Positions 59,517-64,000 of a DNA stretch of 64,000 nucleotides are shown one piece after another (the stretch's first letter is position 1; every line of letters begins with the position of its first letter). The position numbers and the translations under genes are program-made. The DNA lies in NCBI RefSeq assembly GCF_016481275.1, contig NZ_JAEMNW010000011.1, positions 56,573-120,572 on the forward strand. The letters run 5' to 3'. The DNA is from Antrihabitans auranticaus (GTDB lineage: Bacteria > Actinomycetota > Actinomycetes > Mycobacteriales > Mycobacteriaceae). The notes under the pieces are model-generated. The model was given only the letters and a program-made list of their open reading frames with translations. It made no database searches and was not told where the DNA came from.

Positions 59517-61829
59517 ATGGTGCGTGGATCGACTGAGCAGCGTCTCGCAGCGTGGTCGACGGCGTTCGCCTCGGTCGGCGCGATTGCAACGATTGCTCTG
59601 ACGATCCTCGGCACATCGGTCGGTTACATCGTGCCGATGCTCGTGGTGGTGTCCGTGCTTGCATTGGCGTCCGCGATTGCGATGGTTGTGGGTATCAAGG
59701 CGAATCAGCCCGTCGACGCGTTGCCGTGGCGAGTGATCGTCGTATCGAACGGCATTGCGGGACTTGCTCTTTCGATGTGGTTCGTCGACCTGCCAACCAT
59801 CGCTCCCGCGCTGCGCGCACTCGGCTTCGGGCCGTTGTTCCTGACCGGTCTGGCTGCGGTGTTCTGGTTGCGCAGGGAAGGTGGCCCGAGCATTCCGAAG
59901 GTTGCTCTCGACGCCACGCTCGTCGCCCTCGGAACTGCGCTCGCGGGTTGGGCCGCTTTCGTCACACCGGTGATCGAGCGGACCGGCAACGCTTTCGATG
60001 CGCCGCTGCTGAGGCTTGCATGCCTGGCGCTCGACGCCGCCGCGTTCATGGTCGTCGTTCACCTCTGCATCGCGAAGGGGCTGTCGAACCGGGCATACAT
60101 CCTCGTCGCCGCGGCGGTCGTCGCGACTGCGACTGCTGTCGCGCTGCTGCTGGCCAGTAAGGCCTTTCCGCAGAGCGTCGATCCGGCGGCGGTCCTGTAC
60201 GTCCTCCCGTTCGCCTTCTGCTGCTACGCGGCAGCGACACTGCACCCCTCGATGGCACAGCCGGCGGCTTCGATCGCGGCACACGTCGACCGGTTCTGGG
60301 GCCGATTCACCGTTGTCGCCACGGTGCTGACCATTTCCGTGCTGATGGCGGTCATTTTCCAGCCGGTCGGTCAGGTCGACCGCCTCACCCGCCTCGCCCT
60401 GTTCGCAACGCTGTTCATGACGGTGCTGATCCGCAGCGAATACGCAGTCGAGGCAAGTGAGAGAGGTAAGGCGGAAGCCCGGGCCCGGGCGAACCACGAC
60501 GACCTGACCGGCCTGCCGAACCGTGCCGCGCTTTACGTGGACCTGACTTCCGCTCGCGTCAGCGACTCAGGTTGCTGTCTGCATTTCATGGATCTGAACG
60601 ACTTCAAACTCGTCAACGACAGCTTCGGGCACCGCGTCGGCGACGAACTCATTTCGCTAGTCGCCGAGCGGGTGGTCGCAGCTGTGGGAGACGCCGGAAC
60701 GGTGTATCGCTATGGCGGCGACGAGTTCGTCATAGCGTCGTGGAGCATGGACCGCTGCGCCTGCACGGTTCCTGACGAGACCCCGTCAACCGCATCGTGC
60801 GGGGGCGACCCCTCGAAGACTGTCGCCGACGAGATCCTCACCGCCATGAAACAACCTTTCGAATTGAGCGTCGGCCGCGTGTTCATTTCGACGTCGATCG
60901 GCATCTCGTTCACCAAGCCGGGTTCGATCCCGAATGTGGACGACCTGATCCGCGAGGCCGATTCGGCGATGTACCACGTCAAGGCCACCGAACCCGGCGG
61001 ATACGCGATGTTCGACGACAAGCTCCGCGCTATCGCGGTGTCCGAACTCGCCATGACCGGTGCGTTGCGCGGGGCTGTCGAGGGCGAGGAATTCGAGCTG
61101 TATTACCAGCCGATAGTCGAACTCGCGACCGGCGAGACGGTCGCCTACGAGGCCCTGTTGCGCTGGCACCTCGATGGCCGGCTCGTCGGTCCCGCCGAAT
61201 TCATGCGGTTTGCCGAGTCGTCGGACCTGATCGTCGAGATCGGCGAATGGGTGCTGCGGTCCGCGTGCCGCCAACTCGCGCAGTGGCGGGCGGACCGGCC
61301 GTCCTTGCGGATCGCGGTCAACGTCTCCGCACGCCAACTCCGCGGCCGCGCGATCCTGGAGTATGTCCGAGACGCATTGCAGGAGAACGGGTTACCAGGT
61401 TCGGCGTTGTGGCTGGAGTTGACCGAGACTGCACTGATCGAGGACCATCCGTCGGCGCTGGGTCTGCTCAACGACCTGGTCTCGATGGGCGTCACCATCT
61501 GTATCGACGATTTCGGGACCGGGTACTCGGCGCTCGGCAATCTGCAGCGGTTCCCGATCGAGATCGTGAAGATCGACAAGTCGTTCATCGAGGCGGCCGA
61601 GCGTGACAGGCGGATGTTCGTTCTCGCGTCGGCGATAGAGGTGCTCGCCGAAGCGCTCGAGCTGTCGAGTGTCGCCGAGGGTGTCGAGAACGCCGCGCAG
61701 GAAGCGAGGGTGCGCGCGATCGGCTGCACGTACGCCCAGGGCTGGTATTACGGAGCGCCGGTTGCGGCCGCCGCGGTGACGCGAGCGAACGACCTCGCGA
61801 AAGAGCTTGCCACCGGCTCGGAGAATTGA
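59517..61829 (+). CDS. membrane GGDEF-EAL cyclic-di-GMP enzyme
   Basis: The ATG at 59517 gives 770 residues; the frame opens at 59445. The N-terminal about 310 residues have eight or nine membrane helices, probably a sensor. A GGDEF domain follows with an intact RYGGDEFVIAS and NHDDLTGLPNRAALY. The EAL domain has YEALLRW, ELTETALIED, IDDFGTGYSALG and KIDKSF. Both cyclase and phosphodiesterase sites look complete, so net activity cannot be predicted. The ELTETA and DDFG regions resemble the EAL protein at the window start. Confidence 0.92.
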   Translation: MVRGSTEQRLAAWSTAFASVGAIATIALTILGTSVGYIVPMLVVVSVLALASAIAMVVGIKANQPVDALPWRVIVVSNGIAGLALSMWFVDLPTIAPALRALGFGPLFLTGLAAVFWLRREGGPSIPKVALDATLVALGTALAGWAAFVTPVIERTGNAFDAPLLRLACLALDAAAFMVVVHLCIAKGLSNRAYILVAAAVVATATAVALLLASKAFPQSVDPAAVLYVLPFAFCCYAAATLHPSMAQPAASIAAHVDRFWGRFTVVATVLTISVLMAVIFQPVGQVDRLTRLALFATLFMTVLIRSEYAVEASERGKAEARARANHDDLTGLPNRAALYVDLTSARVSDSGCCLHFMDLNDFKLVNDSFGHRVGDELISLVAERVVAAVGDAGTVYRYGGDEFVIASWSMDRCACTVPDETPSTASCGGDPSKTVADEILTAMKQPFELSVGRVFISTSIGISFTKPGSIPNVDDLIREADSAMYHVKATEPGGYAMFDDKLRAIAVSELAMTGALRGAVEGEEFELYYQPIVELATGETVAYEALLRWHLDGRLVGPAEFMRFAESSDLIVEIGEWVLRSACRQLAQWRADRPSLRIAVNVSARQLRGRAILEYVRDALQENGLPGSALWLELTETALIEDHPSALGLLNDLVSMGVTICIDDFGTGYSALGNLQRFPIEIVKIDKSFIEAAERDRRMFVLASAIEVLAEALELSSVAEGVENAAQEARVRAIGCTYAQGWYYGAPVAAAAVTRANDLAKELATGSEN

Positions 61830-61864
61830 CGCGGCTTCGCTCGTGGCGGAATCGTCGGCGCGAC

Positions 61865-61891
61865 CTTGCACTCGACCACCCCGAGTGCTAA
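61865..61891. promoter_or_regulatory. CIRCE operator 1 (HrcA binding site)
   Basis: CTTGCACTC, 9 bases, GAGTGCTAA. Close to the TTAGCACTC-N9-GAGTGCTAA consensus bound by the HrcA repressor in heat-shock genes. About 170 bases before groEL. Confidence 0.9.
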
Positions 61892-61899
61892 AAAGGCAG

Positions 61900-61926
61900 T
61901 TGGCACTCTCGAACCGTGAGTGCCAG
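61900..61926. promoter_or_regulatory. CIRCE operator 2 (HrcA binding site)
   Basis: TTGGCACTC, 9 bases, GAGTGCCAG. A second, slightly degenerate CIRCE element, 8 bases after the first. Two CIRCE copies in front of groEL2 are also known in mycobacteria. Confidence 0.9.
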
Positions 61927-62015
61927 GTCGGGACGGTGAGGCCGGGAGAATGACACCCCGGTCGTCCGTCGCGGGCACCGAGCCTGGCCAGCAGCGTCTA
62001 TGGGGCGACCTGTAA

Positions 62016-63689
<1,674 letters not shown>

Positions 63690-63721
63690 GTCCACACCGC
63701 ACGGTGTAGTCGAACAACTCG

Positions 63722-63754
63722 AAACCCGGTCCACCGCAAGGTGGGCCGGGTTTT
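63722..63754 (+). terminator. intrinsic terminator of groEL2
   Basis: Stem AAACCCGGtCCACC (63722-63735) with GGTGGgCCGGGTTT (63740-63753) around a GCAA tetraloop, followed by a T-run. 33 bases after the groEL stop. Confidence 0.9.
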
Positions 63755-63775
63755 GCCGTGTCTGGGGTCCGTCCA

Positions 63776-63870
63776 GTCGCACCCGGCCCGTCCGTTCGCA
63801 CCCCGGCTAGGGGGTCGCACCCCGGTTGGGCGGTCGCACCCCGACTAGGGAGTCGCACCGGCTTTAGGGC
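63776..63870. repeat. five tandem 19 bp repeats after groEL2
   Basis: A CGCACC core recurs at 63778, 63797, 63816, 63835 and 63854, exactly 19 bases apart, in units close to GGTCGCACCCCGgcTaGGG. The last unit and its flank match the first arm and loop of the palindrome at 37559-37630 (GACTaGGGAGTCGCACC, then similar spacing to CCAgAAacTCGG). The second arm of that palindrome is missing here, because an IS30-type element begins. Confidence 0.75.
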
Positions 63871-63887
63871 CAGAAACTCGGGCGGAT

Positions 63888-64000
63888 TCAAGCGGTGGTT
63901 GCAACAGCGGGTGGATTTGGTGGATTGGACAGTAGCTCGTCGAGGACTTCGGCCGGCTTTTTCCAGCCGAGAGTTTTGCGGGGGCGGTTGTTGAGTTGCG
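63888..64000 (-). CDS. IS30-family transposase, C-terminal end (gene continues past window)
   Basis: The reverse strand encodes QLNNRPRKTLGWKKPAEVL and ends DELLSNPPNPPAVATTA. The LNNRPRKTLG(W)K-P-E motif is the conserved C-terminal end of IS30-type DDE transposases. Only the last about 36 codons are in the window. The IS terminus should lie at or just left of 63888. Confidence 0.8.
   Translation of the reverse strand, partial: QLNNRPRKTLGWKKPAEVLDELLSNPPNPPAVATTA

Noticed and set aside
63776..63870. CRISPR array
   Set aside because: The 19 base units are contiguous with no unique spacers and no cas genes are near.

Overview
The window is high-GC actinobacterial chromosome, most likely Rhodococcus, Nocardia or another mycolic-acid relative. 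The gene order exonuclease III, GNAT acetyltransferase, peptide deformylase, DUF3263 protein, LytR_C protein, sodC, carboxylate-amine ligase, then CDC48-like ATPase, pssA, psd and finally groEL matches the Mycobacterium tuberculosis Rv0427c to Rv0440 neighbourhood. Blocks of metabolic and membrane genes separate these conserved landmarks.

Region 1 (1-15610) holds the main discovery. A 14,030 bp AT-richer element (1049-15084) sits inside xth, the exonuclease III gene. It is bounded by a 6 bp AGTACT core and carries a large serine integrase. All of its genes except two at the left end are on the minus strand. It encodes an XRE-type regulator, an excisionase-like HTH protein, a replication-type P-loop ATPase, a terminase-small-subunit-like protein, head-tail connector-like proteins and a 1406-residue tape measure protein. 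I find no large terminase, portal, capsid, protease, major tail protein or separate lysis gene. I read it as a phage satellite that would redirect a helper's packaging and tail assembly, and whose excision would restore xth exactly.

Region 2 (15.6-35.8 kb) contains the rest of the xth-GNAT-def operon, DUF3263, a VirR-like protein, sodC, ybdK-like ligase, two tandem PAP2/Aur1-type membrane enzymes, a six-gene Mrp Na+/H+ antiporter operon (mnhA to mnhG, 4 bp overlaps), a NUDIX hydrolase, two large membrane proteins, a CDC48-like ATPase, and pssA-psd for phosphatidylethanolamine synthesis.

Region 3 (35.9-45.1 kb) has a small GlsB/YeaQ membrane protein, a FabH-like ketoacyl synthase, a predicted exported MsrB/MsrA pair, a PQQ-type sugar dehydrogenase lipoprotein, a SIMPL-domain lipoprotein, and a 1365-residue assimilatory nitrate reductase fused to a flavodoxin/FAD/NAD(P)H reductase.

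Region 4 (45.1-52.6 kb) is a nitrogen-scavenging operon: permease, two DUF1989 (carboxyguanidine deiminase-type) proteins, a urea/guanidine carboxylase carboxyltransferase lacking both biotin carboxylase and biotin carrier domains, and allophanate hydrolase. A TetR regulator is divergent.

Region 5 (52.6-64 kb) has an SRPBCC protein, a three-gene redox-signalling operon (response-regulator/thioredoxin-reductase-like fusion, cNMP-binding histidine kinase, UBP zinc finger), a DMT transporter, a FUSC-like exporter, a membrane GGDEF-EAL protein, and groEL2 behind two CIRCE operators. The window ends in a 19 bp tandem repeat and the 3' end of an IS30-family transposase. No tRNA, rRNA or CRISPR array was seen.
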